DNA from: Domibacillus indicus
Lineage (GTDB): Bacteria > Bacillota > Bacilli > Bacillales > Domibacillaceae
Assembly: GCF_000970685.1 (NCBI RefSeq)
Contig: NZ_LAJB01000003.1
Span: 496,001 to 560,000 of the forward strand
Direction of reading: 5' to 3'
Length of the DNA: 64,000 nucleotides
Shown here: piece by piece, positions 26,726 to 35,710 of the stretch
Layout of the letters: every line of letters begins with the position of its first letter
Position numbering within the stretch: the first letter of the stretch is position 1
Notes under the pieces: model-generated
Told to the model about the DNA's origin: nothing
Databases searched by the model: none
Seen by the model: the letters and a program-made list of their open reading frames with translations, nothing else
Program-made: the position numbers and the translations under genes

Positions 26726-27072
26726 AAACCTCCTAAAAGCTCTCACTTGTTTTTTTTCTCTCTATTTCTAATAAATTCATTTTAACAAATACAAACATTA
26801 AATAGTTTTACGTTTGCATTACATTAAAGAGTCATATTGTTACAGGATAAAGCTTGATTTTACGGGATTTTTTTGCTTTTTTTCAAAAAAAATAAGCCGA
26901 AAGTCTATAAAACTACCGAAAAGAAACATAAATGAAATAGTACTAAATTTTCAAACTATTTTATTTTCGTAAAATTACTCCAAAAAAAATGGCTTCTTTA
27001 ATAAATATGTAGTTCAAATAAAAGGGAAAAACTACATATTTATTAAAGATAGCCAAAAAAGAAATAACTCTT
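26726..27072. other. Intergenic region upstream of the NlpC/P60 gene
   Basis: It is AT-rich and without genes. It contains the long-stem terminator of the subtilase gene (26996-27048). The remainder presumably holds the promoter of the NlpC/P60 gene, but no box pair stood out. Confidence 0.6.
26996..27048 (-). terminator. Terminator of the subtilase gene, AT-rich 19-bp stem
   Basis: A perfect 19-bp inverted repeat (26996-27014 and 27030-27048) with a 15-base loop, extended by GGCT/AGCC, is followed on the minus strand by eight T. The stem is unusually long and AT-rich for a terminator. Confidence 0.8.
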
Positions 27073-29016
27073 TTATCTCATTTCTTTATTTATTGTTAAG
27101 GACAAAAACTTGGCAAATTCAGCACGGGTAATTTTTGCTCCAGGCCGGAACGTATTATCGGCAAAGCCGGACACAATCTTAGCATTCAGCATACCATTAA
27201 TATACTGATAGCCTGTTACGTTTGTGCTGATGTCTTTCAAGGTAGAAACTGTGCTTGTTTCTACCTTATAGGCTTTGGCAACAAGAATAGCCATTTCCGC
27301 CCGGGATACTTCATCATATGGGTGGAAGGTTTTATCAGAAAAACCGGTGATGATCCCGTTTTTCGCCAGCTGTTCTATATAGCCCGATGCAAGAACCTGG
27401 TCAGTTACATCAGCAAAACGTGTGGCTCGCGGCGTTCCGTCATAGCCAAGCGCCTTGCCGATTAAAATAGCCGCTTCGCCGCGCGTAATTTTGCTTGTGG
27501 GGCGGATTTCGTTGTTTTGGTAGCCCTGCAAAATTTTCTCGTGATACAAATAAACGATAAACCGGTTATACCAGATAGACGAAGATAAGTCGGAAAGTAC
27601 GGGTCCCGCATTGGCCACAACCGGCATAGACAGCGGCCGGTCTGCAGCGGCCCCGCTCTTCACTGGATAAAAGTGATAGGAAATAGATCCTTTCGATGCA
27701 TAATCCGTAAATTGAGCAGCCGTTGCCCCTTTCTTAATCCGTTCTTCTCCTCTATAAACATCATACGATTCCCCTTTTTCTAAAAGCTGGGCCGTATTAA
27801 AGGTAATCTTTCCTCTTCCGTCCGTTGTGTAAGGCAGCTTTGCTTCTCCTGCAGCAGAGTATAGGTCTGGCTGCACCAGCCCGTAACCAAAGATGGAGTC
27901 TCTTCCGGCCGCGCCAAGGTCCGAGGCATTCGACTGAAGAAGCTTCCGTATTTGAACATTTGTCATCTCCGGATACTTTTCTATATAAAGAGCAGCCATA
28001 CTCGCCACATAAGGAGCAGCCATTGATGTGCCTGTCGATTCTTCATAGCCGGATAGCGAAATGTCCAGAGGATAAGTACTGTAAATGCCTACGCCCGGCG
28101 CCGCCAGTTCCACTTCTTTTCCCGCTGCAGAAAGCGGATCGATGTTTTTAGCTGCATCAATGGACGAAACCCCGATGACACTATCGTATTTGGCCGGGAA
28201 TTGAACAGTAGACCCTGAAGCTGCAGCCGGCGGGCCGTTATTGCCCGCAGCCGCTACAATTAAAATGCCGGCGTCATATGCTTTGGTAAGCATTGCTTTA
28301 AGTGCGCTGTCATGATCAGGAGTCGTAATACTGATATTTAAAATATCCAGCTTATTTTGAATGCTGTAATCGATCCCTTTCAGCATAGTGCTTGTTGTGC
28401 CCAGCCCTCTGCTGTCCAGGACTTTGATGGAATACAGTGTAGCATTCGGCGCAATTCCAACCGTGCCGATTGAATTATTGTTTGCAGCAATAATTCCGGC
28501 CACATGGGTGCCGTGGCCAAAATCATCATTGTAACCTGAAATGCAGGCAGAAGGATCCAGATCTTTCATTAAACAAACTCCGCCGGCTACTCTTCCTTTT
28601 AAATCGGGATGTGTTGTATCAATACCTGAATCTAAAATACCGATTTTCACACCTTTTCCTGTTAAAGAAGAAGGAATACGTTTTTCAGCGCCGACCAGTT
28701 TATAGCTATAAGGAATTTTCTGGGCCGACGATTCTACTTTTGTATCGTATTCGATGGAGTTTACATTGGGTGAGTCCGCTAAAAGCTGTTTTTGTTCTTC
28801 TGTCACATTCACGACCGCAGCCGGAATGGATTCATAAAAATGGTCTATCGACTGGGTATGCTGCTCCAGCAGCCCGCTGTCAACCGTTTGATCAAACAAA
28901 ATGACTGCCGGCTCCCCTGTTTCTGTGTTTGCAAGTGATATAGACGGGGTACAGGCAATGAAGAAAAGGACAGCGATGCAAAATAGTCCGTGTTTAATAA
29001 TAGTCAATATCAGCAC
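27073..29016 (-). CDS. Subtilisin-like serine protease (S8) with C-terminal SLH domains
   Basis: The protein has 647 residues: a signal peptide (1-29), an I9-like propeptide (about 40-100) and the peptidase S8 domain (about 115-395). The catalytic triad is Asp in GILDSGIDTTHPDL, His in DFGHGTHVAGI and Ser in TGTSMAAPYVASM. A short domain follows, then three SLH repeats (about 480-645). It is a secreted, wall-anchored protease that probably matures or degrades surface proteins, perhaps the autolysins encoded on both sides. Paired AAAGAGAGG hairpins separate it from the amidase gene. Confidence 0.92.
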   Translation of the reverse strand: MLILTIIKHGLFCIAVLFFIACTPSISLANTETGEPAVILFDQTVDSGLLEQHTQSIDHFYESIPAAVVNVTEEQKQLLADSPNVNSIEYDTKVESSAQKIPYSYKLVGAEKRIPSSLTGKGVKIGILDSGIDTTHPDLKGRVAGGVCLMKDLDPSACISGYNDDFGHGTHVAGIIAANNNSIGTVGIAPNATLYSIKVLDSRGLGTTSTMLKGIDYSIQNKLDILNISITTPDHDSALKAMLTKAYDAGILIVAAAGNNGPPAAASGSTVQFPAKYDSVIGVSSIDAAKNIDPLSAAGKEVELAAPGVGIYSTYPLDISLSGYEESTGTSMAAPYVASMAALYIEKYPEMTNVQIRKLLQSNASDLGAAGRDSIFGYGLVQPDLYSAAGEAKLPYTTDGRGKITFNTAQLLEKGESYDVYRGEERIKKGATAAQFTDYASKGSISYHFYPVKSGAAADRPLSMPVVANAGPVLSDLSSSIWYNRFIVYLYHEKILQGYQNNEIRPTSKITRGEAAILIGKALGYDGTPRATRFADVTDQVLASGYIEQLAKNGIITGFSDKTFHPYDEVSRAEMAILVAKAYKVETSTVSTLKDISTNVTGYQYINGMLNAKIVSGFADNTFRPGAKITRAEFAKFLSLTINKEMR

Positions 29017-29039
29017 CTCGTTCTTTTGAAAATAAAAAT

Positions 29040-29070
29040 AAAGAGAGGCCCTCGAAAGGATCCTCTCTTT
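29040..29070 (-). terminator. Region-end hairpin ahead of the subtilase gene (amidase terminator)
   Basis: AAAGAGAGG and CCTCTCTTT pair around a 13-base loop, with T-rich sequence after it on the minus strand. It follows the amidase stop (29105). Confidence 0.85.
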
Positions 29071-29104
29071 ATTGTATCGTTTCTAAGCAAAATATTCTAT
29101 GTGA

Positions 29105-30526
29105 TTATTTAGCTACATTATATAAAGAGTCTACTTCATAGCCTTTCGCTTTGTAATAATCAAGGATGCCATAGTAAATTGCTTTAGAAGCAGAAGTCAG
29201 CCAATAATCGGATGCAAGTTTTGCATTATCACTTTTATTTGTAATAAATCCAAGCTCCGCCAAAGCTGCTGGCATATTGTTTTCACGAAGAACAGAATAG
29301 TTGCCCGATTTTACGCCGCGGTTTTTCAAATTCCATGCGGTAATCATGCGATTTTGAATTTTCGTGGCAAGCAGCTTGCTGTCTGCTACATACGGATTGG
29401 TTGCAGCAGAATAATAAAATGTTTCTGTGCCGGATGCACTGGCTGAAGCCGCATTGGCATGAATGCTGACAAAGACGTCGCCGCCCTGGGCTTTCGCAAA
29501 GTTAGAACGGCCAATCAAGCTGATAAATGTATCAGTAGAACGCGTCATTTTTACGTTAAATGGTGTTTTCTTTAACAAATTATTCACTTTAAGACCTGTT
29601 GTAAGCACAACATCTTTTTCTCTTAAGTTAAAGCCAATGGCTCCTGGATCAGTGCCGCCGTGGCCCGGATCAATGATGATTGTCTGGCCGGCAAGGCGTG
29701 AATCCGCACTTTCCGTCGGGACAGCCGGCTTCGCAGCGGTTGTCCGCGTATAAGCTGTGGCGACAAATCCTGTTGTACTGCCTGTTTTAATATAGGTCCA
29801 GCCGCCAACGGAATGAGCCGCTGACACCTGCTGGTCTTCACTCAGCTTGCCAATAGAAGCATATGCTGTAGAAGGTCCTTTGCGAATGTTCAGGTTCGGC
29901 GCATTCGACCAGATTGATTTTGAAAAGCCTGCAGAGTCCTTGGTGCGGAACTCCGGATTAATCGCACGCGCTAAAAAGACAGCGAAATCAGCCCGCTTAA
30001 TCAGATAGGAAGCACCGAATGAACCATTGCCCATTCCGTCCGCTACCCCGCGATCCATTAACGCTTTTGCTGCGCCGGATGCTGTTCCTCCGTATGAATA
30101 CTCAAATGCATTGGCAATCATAATCGCCATTTCGCCGCGCGTAATGGCTTTGTTTGGATAAAAATTTCCCTGGCTTACGCCGGATAGATAACCGAGAATA
30201 ATTCCGGTATCTACTCCCGATTGTATATAACCTGCGGCTGTTGAGCTGCTGTCGACATCACGGAAAACCGTTTTTCTTGGTGTTCCGTTTAACTGCAGGG
30301 CGCGTCCGATAAAGATCGCGGCCTCCGCTCTTGTAATGGTCCGGTCCGAGTTGAAAATTGTTGTTGAAGAGCCTTTGGCAATGTTCCCGTCAGATAAATA
30401 TGTCACTTCCTCTAAAGCACGTGCAGGCACATCAGTAAAACCCGCTGCGTGAGCAGGTGAATTTACATTAAAAAGAGGAATCATAACAAATAAAGCTATT
30501 AAACTATAAAACAACCTCTTCTTCAC
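29105..30526 (-). CDS. SLH-anchored N-acetylmuramoyl-L-alanine amidase
   Basis: The GTG at 30526, eight bases after AAAGGAG, is the best start; the longer frame has no site. The 473-residue protein has a signal peptide (1-28), three SLH repeats (about 30-190), an SH3b domain (LNIRKGPSTAYASIG, about 215-270) and Amidase_3 (about 285-465). The zinc ligands and catalytic Glu lie in IDPGHGGTDPGA, VSIHANA and ALAELGFITN. It resembles CwlB/LytC-type amidases, which in B. subtilis depend on sigma D; a weak sigma D-like promoter lies upstream. Confidence 0.93.
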   Translation of the reverse strand: MKKRLFYSLIALFVMIPLFNVNSPAHAAGFTDVPARALEEVTYLSDGNIAKGSSTTIFNSDRTITRAEAAIFIGRALQLNGTPRKTVFRDVDSSSTAAGYIQSGVDTGIILGYLSGVSQGNFYPNKAITRGEMAIMIANAFEYSYGGTASGAAKALMDRGVADGMGNGSFGASYLIKRADFAVFLARAINPEFRTKDSAGFSKSIWSNAPNLNIRKGPSTAYASIGKLSEDQQVSAAHSVGGWTYIKTGSTTGFVATAYTRTTAAKPAVPTESADSRLAGQTIIIDPGHGGTDPGAIGFNLREKDVVLTTGLKVNNLLKKTPFNVKMTRSTDTFISLIGRSNFAKAQGGDVFVSIHANAASASASGTETFYYSAATNPYVADSKLLATKIQNRMITAWNLKNRGVKSGNYSVLRENNMPAALAELGFITNKSDNAKLASDYWLTSASKAIYYGILDYYKAKGYEVDSLYNVAK

Positions 30527-30605
30527 TAAATTGTCTCCTTTCTTAAAATTTACCACCTAAGTTTAGCATAGAAAATGTAATCTAAAAACCTCTCTTTTTT
30601 AATAT

Positions 30606-30632
30606 ATATCGACAAAACCGCTATTTTATTAG
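30606..30632 (-). promoter_or_regulatory. Possible sigma D promoter of the amidase gene
   Basis: On the minus strand CTAA (30629-30632) and GTCGATAT (30606-30613) are 15 bases apart. The -10 differs from GCCGATAT at one position but the -35 from TAAA at two. The match is modest; the motility-linked role of related amidases gives some support. Confidence 0.35.
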
Positions 30633-30705
30633 ATTCATCCTAAAAATGTAATTTTTCTGTAACAGTTGTTATGATTGAGAAATAATAGAACTTATGTTCT
30701 TTTTT

Positions 30706-30737
30706 GTTGCATAAAAGGGACTGTTTCGTGCTATAAT
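30706..30737 (+). promoter_or_regulatory. Sigma A promoter of the helicase operon
   Basis: TTGCAT (about 30707) and TATAAT (30732-30737) are about 19 bases apart. The -10 box overlaps the first in-frame ATG of the next gene, which therefore cannot be the start codon. Confidence 0.65.
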
Positions 30738-30774
30738 GAAGAAATCTTATAGAATCGAAAGGGTGCCATTTATT

Positions 30775-32076
30775 TTGACGAAGGCCAAATCGCTGATTAA
30801 TGATTCATCTTCTTCGGAGCGGTTAAATTTGTTTTCTATTCCAGGGGTTATGAGGGCATCGGAGCTAAAGCCGGCTCCTTCGTCCAATATGTCTGCTGGC
30901 GACTGGAAAGAGTTCATGCTGTCTGCTTTTCGAAGCCGCCTGTCAGCTGAACAAATTGCAAAAGAACCGTACCAAACGGAATATATAGCGAAGGAGCTGT
31001 ACCAGGCGCTTCTCAAAAAGGCACCCTCTGACCGGGAGTGGGCTGTTCTCTTTCGGTTATTTGCAGCGTTTTATTCATTTTCTGCTTTAGCTGAACAGCT
31101 GGACGAAGCGGATTTGTCCGTGGAAATATCCGAAAGAGCAGCTTATGATGTCCTTTTTTATTTTGCGGATGAAGCCTACGATGCCGCAAAAATAACAAGC
31201 AGTGCTCTTCCTTTTGCGTTTGAATCGTATATTGAACAATTGCGGATGGATACAGGACGCCTGCTGGGCTTTCCATTTAACCAATTCCCTGCAGCGCGTC
31301 TTGATGTGTACCGCCTGTTGTGGGATTCCCTTTTTATAAAAACAGAATGGCGCCTGGCGGAATTGGAGCGAATTACACCTGCAGCCGGCAGCAGCACTGT
31401 CCAGCACGCCGCCTTTCTTCATCAGCTTTATCTGCTCGGTGAAATGGAGCAATTCACGGCTAAATCGTTGGCCGCACCGGTCGAATTGTTTCCCTATTTC
31501 CTTCACTGGCTTCAAGACTCAAAACGATCTGACCGCTTTGTGCATGTGCTTCGCTCGGCAGCGTCTCTTGCTCATGACGGTCTTTTAACAATTGAAAATG
31601 AATACAGCCGGCGCCTGTTTGTGCGCCAGGTGATTCGGCTCGTCGAAGAAGACGATATATCCGAGCATGCTCCTTTGCTTGTAAAAGAGCTCTATACATC
31701 GCTGCTGCCATTCAGCTATGTGTCTCTTAGTTATTTTCTGCTTGAAAGAGGCGATTACGCTGAATGGGTTGACCTGCAAATGTTTATTGATGCCGATTTA
31801 ACTGATCTGGACCGGGCCGGCTTAAAAAGTGCCATCAAGGAAGCACCCGAGCTCGCACTGCCGCTTCTCCATCACGGCATAGCTGCGTTTATTGCCGAAC
31901 GAAACCGATCCTCTTATAAAAAAGCAGTGCGGTTTATCAAACGGATGCGGACCATTTATAAGAAATTAAAATGGACGGATGAATTTGACCGCTGGCTTCA
32001 ATGGACTCTCAGTGAAAACAGGCGGCTTCGGGCGTTTCAGGAAGAATGCAGAAAAGGAGGGCTGCTGGATGATTAA
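30775..32076 (+). CDS. Uncharacterised partner of the SNF2 helicase (YwqB position)
   Basis: The earlier ATG (30736) is part of the -10 box, so the TTG at 30775 behind GAAAGGG is taken as start, giving 433 residues. The protein is mostly helical with many aromatic and acidic residues and no membrane segment. In B. subtilis the gene beside ywqA is ywqB, whose product carries a SWIM zinc finger. The only cysteine here lies near the C-terminus, so there is no SWIM finger. The next gene starts inside its last codons (8-base overlap), which implies a functional pair acting on DNA. No activity can be assigned. Confidence 0.75.
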   Translation: MTKAKSLINDSSSSERLNLFSIPGVMRASELKPAPSSNMSAGDWKEFMLSAFRSRLSAEQIAKEPYQTEYIAKELYQALLKKAPSDREWAVLFRLFAAFYSFSALAEQLDEADLSVEISERAAYDVLFYFADEAYDAAKITSSALPFAFESYIEQLRMDTGRLLGFPFNQFPAARLDVYRLLWDSLFIKTEWRLAELERITPAAGSSTVQHAAFLHQLYLLGEMEQFTAKSLAAPVELFPYFLHWLQDSKRSDRFVHVLRSAASLAHDGLLTIENEYSRRLFVRQVIRLVEEDDISEHAPLLVKELYTSLLPFSYVSLSYFLLERGDYAEWVDLQMFIDADLTDLDRAGLKSAIKEAPELALPLLHHGIAAFIAERNRSSYKKAVRFIKRMRTIYKKLKWTDEFDRWLQWTLSENRRLRAFQEECRKGGLLDD

Positions 32077-34819
32077 CCTGAAGATCATTCATCTTGCCAC
32101 ACAATTTGAACAGGGGTTTTTCTTCTTACGGGCAATGGATGCAGACGGTGCACCATTGCCTTTTGATTCGTGGACCCGCCTTTTATTTGGCGGCCACTCA
32201 GAAAGCTTTTATGGAACAAACTTGACATTTACCGATTTTGCCGGTGAGCCGGCTGTACGGCTGACACCTTTTGAGTGGGCCTCCCTTTTTAAAGCGGAGC
32301 ATTTTAACCGTTTTGCCCGGTTTGAATGGGATGAAGCCGGGCATTTTAGCCTTGCGTGTGCACCGGTGCTTTATGAAGCTGCCTTTGAAGCCATGCCTGT
32401 TTTTTCAGAAGAAGGAATTCAATGGGCGGTTCCTGGGGATGTATATGAGGAATTCGCCGATGCATTCTGGCAGGAGCCGATTTTTAATGAAAGCCGCCGG
32501 GCATTTGCAGAGCGGATTTTCCCTTTCATCGCGGCAGAGGCGCATCCAAATCTTGCTTCTGTCATGGATTCAGCTGGCGCCGGACTGCTGACGCCGGAAG
32601 AGCTAAACCGCTACTTTGATCCCGAGCGCCTTCGTGCTTATCTTTCAGCCAGAGAAGCTGACGTTTATGAAGCGGGCCTCCGCTTATCCGAGCCCGAGGC
32701 GGAGGATGACAGCTGGATGCTTGAAGCGATTTTGCTGCGCCGGAAGCCGTCTGAAAAAGTATACGAGCTGGAGAAAAAGCTTCCCAAATCGGCTGAGCCG
32801 TTTGTTTCTGCTGCCCGGGAAGAAATGAACCGCTGGCTCCGGCTTTTTCCGGAGCTTAATGATCAGGGCGGGTTAAAGCGATTTTTAACTGAGGAAGAAG
32901 CTATTGCTTTTTTAACAGACCGTGGTGAAAAATTGACGGCACTTGGCATTCCAGTGCTCCTTCCGCCCTGGTGGGAATCGGTTCGTTCGGCAGCTGTATC
33001 CGTTTCTGCAGATGTGCGGGATGGAAACCGGCAGTCTTTTGTCGGCATGAATGCCATTTTGGACTTTGATTTTAAAGTGGCCCTTGGCGGAGCAGAAATA
33101 ACCGAAGAAGAATTTTTGGCGCTTGCTGATGCAGGCTCCCGTCTCGTAAAAGCAAATGGCCGCTGGGTCCACCTTGATCCGGAAGTGATTAAAAAAATTA
33201 AAAACCTGATGGAAAAAGCAAAGCAGGAAGGAATGACAGTGATCGATGTGCTGAATCAGGAGTTTGCCAGCCCCGAGGATGAAGCACGTGTACACATCCG
33301 GCTGAATAGATCTCTTCAGGCAATGATCGACCGTTTAAAAAGTGGCGCGGATATTCCGCTTCTCCAGCCGCCGGACAAGCTTCACGGCAGCCTGCGCCCT
33401 TATCAGCTGGCGGGGATGAGCTGGCTGTTATTTTTGCGGGAGTGCGGCTTCGGAGCCTGCCTTGCTGATGATATGGGTCTTGGAAAAACGATCCAGCTTA
33501 TTTCTTATTTGCTGTATGTAGAAAAAAAAGAACGCCCTGAAACACCGGCTCTTATTATTTGTCCGACATCCGTTCTTGGCAACTGGCAGCGCGAGCTTGC
33601 TTCTTTTGCCCCAGATCTGTCGGTTATGCTGTATTATGGAAAAGACCGCCCGCGCGGCGATGCTTTCTTAAAAGAAATTTCACATGCCGATGTTGTGTTA
33701 ACTACTTACGGGCTTGTTCATTCGGATTTTGAAACACTGCAAAAAGTCGAATGGAGTACCGCTGCCTTAGATGAGGCACAAAACATAAAAAATGCAGGTA
33801 CAAAGCAGTCACGCGCTGTACGGAAACTAAACAGCCGCCATGCGATTGCCCTGACTGGAACGCCGATGGAAAACCGCCTGTCCGAGCTCTGGACGATATT
33901 TGACTTTACAAATCACGGCTGGCTCGGTTCACTTGCCCAATTTCAAAAAACATACATGGCGCCTATTGAAAAAGAACATAATGCTGAACGTGTTGCTGCT
34001 CTTCAGGCTAAAATCCGCCCCTTTTTGCTGCGGCGGACAAAAACGGATCCTGAAGCGGCTCTCGGCCTGCCGGATAAGGTTGAACAAAAGGAATACTGTC
34101 CTCTTTCTAAAGAGCAGGCCGTTTTATATGAACAGGCTGTCCGCGGAACGATGGAGCAAATTGGCCAGTTGTCTTCTTTTGAACGGCGCGGCCTTATTCT
34201 CCGGCTTTTAAATGAATTAAAGCAGTTATGCAGCCACCCGGCTCTTTATTTAAAAGAAGATGACCCTGCTGAAGTACGGGAGCGCTCGTCAAAAATGGAT
34301 AAGCTGCTCGAGCTGGCGGGGAATATTGTCGACCAAAACGAAGCATGCTTGATCTTTACACAATATATCGGCATGGGAGAAATGATTCAGCGTGAGCTGG
34401 CGGAGGAGTTCGGTATTCATGTTCCATTTTTAAACGGCTCTACGCCGAAGCAGGAACGCGACAGACTTGTCACACAGTTCCAAAACGGAGAATTCCCTTT
34501 CTTTTTGCTTTCGCTAAAAGCCGGCGGCACTGGCCTTAATTTAACAGCAGCCAACCATGTTATCCACTACGACCGCTGGTGGAATCCGGCTGTTGAAAAT
34601 CAGGCGACAGACCGCGCTTACCGTATTGGCCAGAGCCGGTTTGTTCATGTCCATAAATTTATTACAACGGGGACGATTGAAGAAAAAATAGATGGGATGA
34701 TTGAAGCGAAACAGGCAGCCAGCAGTGAGATTATTCAAAGCGGCGCATTTATCGCTGACATGAGTAATCAGGAGCTGGCAGAGCTGTTTACGTTAGATAA
34801 AAGCTCCGCCTCGCACTAG
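32069..34819 (+). CDS. ywqA: SNF2-family DNA helicase/ATPase
   Basis: The start is the ATG at 32069 behind AAAAGGAGG. The 916-residue protein has an N-terminal helicase-associated region, then an SNF2 motor from about residue 440. It has Walker A DDMGLGKTIQ, the Walker B variant DEAQNIKN, LTGTPMENRLSELW, and the second RecA lobe with FTQYIGMGEMIQ, SLKAGGTGLNL and ATDRAYRIGQ. Proteins of this type translocate on double-stranded DNA; the B. subtilis homolog YwqA has been linked to recovery from DNA damage. It is co-expressed with the overlapping upstream gene. Confidence 0.94.
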   Translation: MINLKIIHLATQFEQGFFFLRAMDADGAPLPFDSWTRLLFGGHSESFYGTNLTFTDFAGEPAVRLTPFEWASLFKAEHFNRFARFEWDEAGHFSLACAPVLYEAAFEAMPVFSEEGIQWAVPGDVYEEFADAFWQEPIFNESRRAFAERIFPFIAAEAHPNLASVMDSAGAGLLTPEELNRYFDPERLRAYLSAREADVYEAGLRLSEPEAEDDSWMLEAILLRRKPSEKVYELEKKLPKSAEPFVSAAREEMNRWLRLFPELNDQGGLKRFLTEEEAIAFLTDRGEKLTALGIPVLLPPWWESVRSAAVSVSADVRDGNRQSFVGMNAILDFDFKVALGGAEITEEEFLALADAGSRLVKANGRWVHLDPEVIKKIKNLMEKAKQEGMTVIDVLNQEFASPEDEARVHIRLNRSLQAMIDRLKSGADIPLLQPPDKLHGSLRPYQLAGMSWLLFLRECGFGACLADDMGLGKTIQLISYLLYVEKKERPETPALIICPTSVLGNWQRELASFAPDLSVMLYYGKDRPRGDAFLKEISHADVVLTTYGLVHSDFETLQKVEWSTAALDEAQNIKNAGTKQSRAVRKLNSRHAIALTGTPMENRLSELWTIFDFTNHGWLGSLAQFQKTYMAPIEKEHNAERVAALQAKIRPFLLRRTKTDPEAALGLPDKVEQKEYCPLSKEQAVLYEQAVRGTMEQIGQLSSFERRGLILRLLNELKQLCSHPALYLKEDDPAEVRERSSKMDKLLELAGNIVDQNEACLIFTQYIGMGEMIQRELAEEFGIHVPFLNGSTPKQERDRLVTQFQNGEFPFFLLSLKAGGTGLNLTAANHVIHYDRWWNPAVENQATDRAYRIGQSRFVHVHKFITTGTIEEKIDGMIEAKQAASSEIIQSGAFIADMSNQELAELFTLDKSSASH

Positions 34820-34971
34820 GGGAGAGCAGGACGGAGCGGCGGCTGGCGCCATTACGAGGATAAAAGAGGAAATTCGCAGCCGGCTTCAGGCCGGCTGTCC
34901 AGACTGTTGATAAACGCCCGCTCCCGGCATTACCCGCCAGATGGCCAGAGGCGCCAGGCGGGCGTTATCAA
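34820..34971. repeat. Structured intergenic repeat between convergent genes
   Basis: A short hairpin of GCCGGC copies (34881-34900) is followed by a long inverted repeat: GATAAACGCCCGC (about 34910) against GCGGGCGTTATC (about 34957), flanked by CAGACTG on both sides. It lies between the helicase stop and the minus-strand small gene. The ends (GACTGTTGAYAAACG) resemble the element at 40486-40608. Confidence 0.65.
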
Positions 34972-35103
34972 TCAGACTGCTTTTTTACTTGCCATTTTCT
35001 TTTCCAATTTCTCAATTCGTTCTTCAAGCTGATAAATGACAGATTTTGCTTTGCCAAGCTGAAAAATCATATCTTCAATAACGCGTTCAACTCGTTCCCT
35101 CAT
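34972..35103 (-). CDS. Small coiled-coil protein, 43 residues, unknown
   Basis: The ribosome binding site TTAGGAG overlaps the stop of ssb, and the ATG lies seven bases on, so translation is probably coupled to ssb. The peptide is highly charged with heptad leucine and isoleucine spacing (MREREV-type start; KSVIYQLEERIEKLEKKM) and ends SKKAV. It is very likely a coiled coil. No family is recognised. It may be an accessory of the single-stranded DNA-binding protein, by position only. Confidence 0.65.
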   Translation of the reverse strand: MRERVERVIEDMIFQLGKAKSVIYQLEERIEKLEKKMASKKAV

Positions 35104-35113
35104 ACACTCACTC

Positions 35114-35491
35114 CTAAATTAACGGTACCGTCTGAATAGTTCCAGGCTGTTCTTTTGGTTCGAACTCGGATTGTTTTTTGCTTAGAAAACGCATTGTCTG
35201 AACAAGTACTTCCGTTACATAAGTCGTTTTTCCAGCCGGGTCTTTATAACTTCTGGTTTGAATCATGCCCGTTACTGCAACAAGTGATCCTTTTTCGCTG
35301 TACTTTACCGCTGCTTCTGCCAAGCGCCCCCAGACTGTACAGTAAATAAAGTCTGTGTCTGTCTCGCCTTTCGCGTTGCGGTATGGCCTGCTGACCGCTA
35401 CTGTTGTTTGTAGTAGCGGTGTACCATCAGCCGTATGCTTGACTTCTGGATGCTTCGTCAGCCTGCCAATAAGTGTTACCTGGTTAATCAG
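35114..35491 (-). CDS. ssbB: Single-stranded DNA-binding protein (SsbB-like)
   Basis: The OB fold begins INQVTLIGRLTKHPEV and includes VAVSRPYRN, FIYCTVWGRLAEA and KGSLVAVTGMIQTRSY. The protein has about 125 residues and a short tail without the acidic DDDIPF-type tip, as in SsbB/YwpH of B. subtilis. GGAGGGAGGG lies seven bases before a CTG (35491) at exactly the place where homologs start. The nearest in-frame ATG lies 11 codons upstream without a ribosome binding site. A CTG start is therefore proposed. SsbB proteins act in natural transformation. Confidence 0.85.
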   Translation of the reverse strand: MINQVTLIGRLTKHPEVKHTADGTPLLQTTVAVSRPYRNAKGETDTDFIYCTVWGRLAEAAVKYSEKGSLVAVTGMIQTRSYKDPAGKTTYVTEVLVQTMRFLSKKQSEFEPKEQPGTIQTVPLI

Positions 35492-35710
35492 CTTGCTTCC
35501 CTCCCTCCATCTGAATGAATTCATCATAAAAGAAATAAGATTTATAAACAATTCGCGCTTTTTATGGTTTTTCTCCATTTTTCCTATTAAAAATGGGAAT
35601 TTTAAAAATAATCAGATAATGAAATCTTATTTTTCTGGACAAAAAATGATTTTTCACTTAATTACTGATATACTTTTTTGTAAATCGCTTTCGGAGAGGA
35701 GAATGGTTCG

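Noticed and set aside
30736-30738. ATG as start of the helicase partner gene
   Set aside because: It overlaps the TATAAT -10 box and cannot be in the mRNA if that promoter is used.
35590-35654. ComK-type AT boxes upstream of ssbB (AAAA-N5-TTTT at 35642-35654 and a one-mismatch copy at 35590)
   Set aside because: The spacing between boxes, about 39 bases, does not fit the 8, 18 or 31 known for ComK sites, and the region is AT-rich enough to give them by chance.
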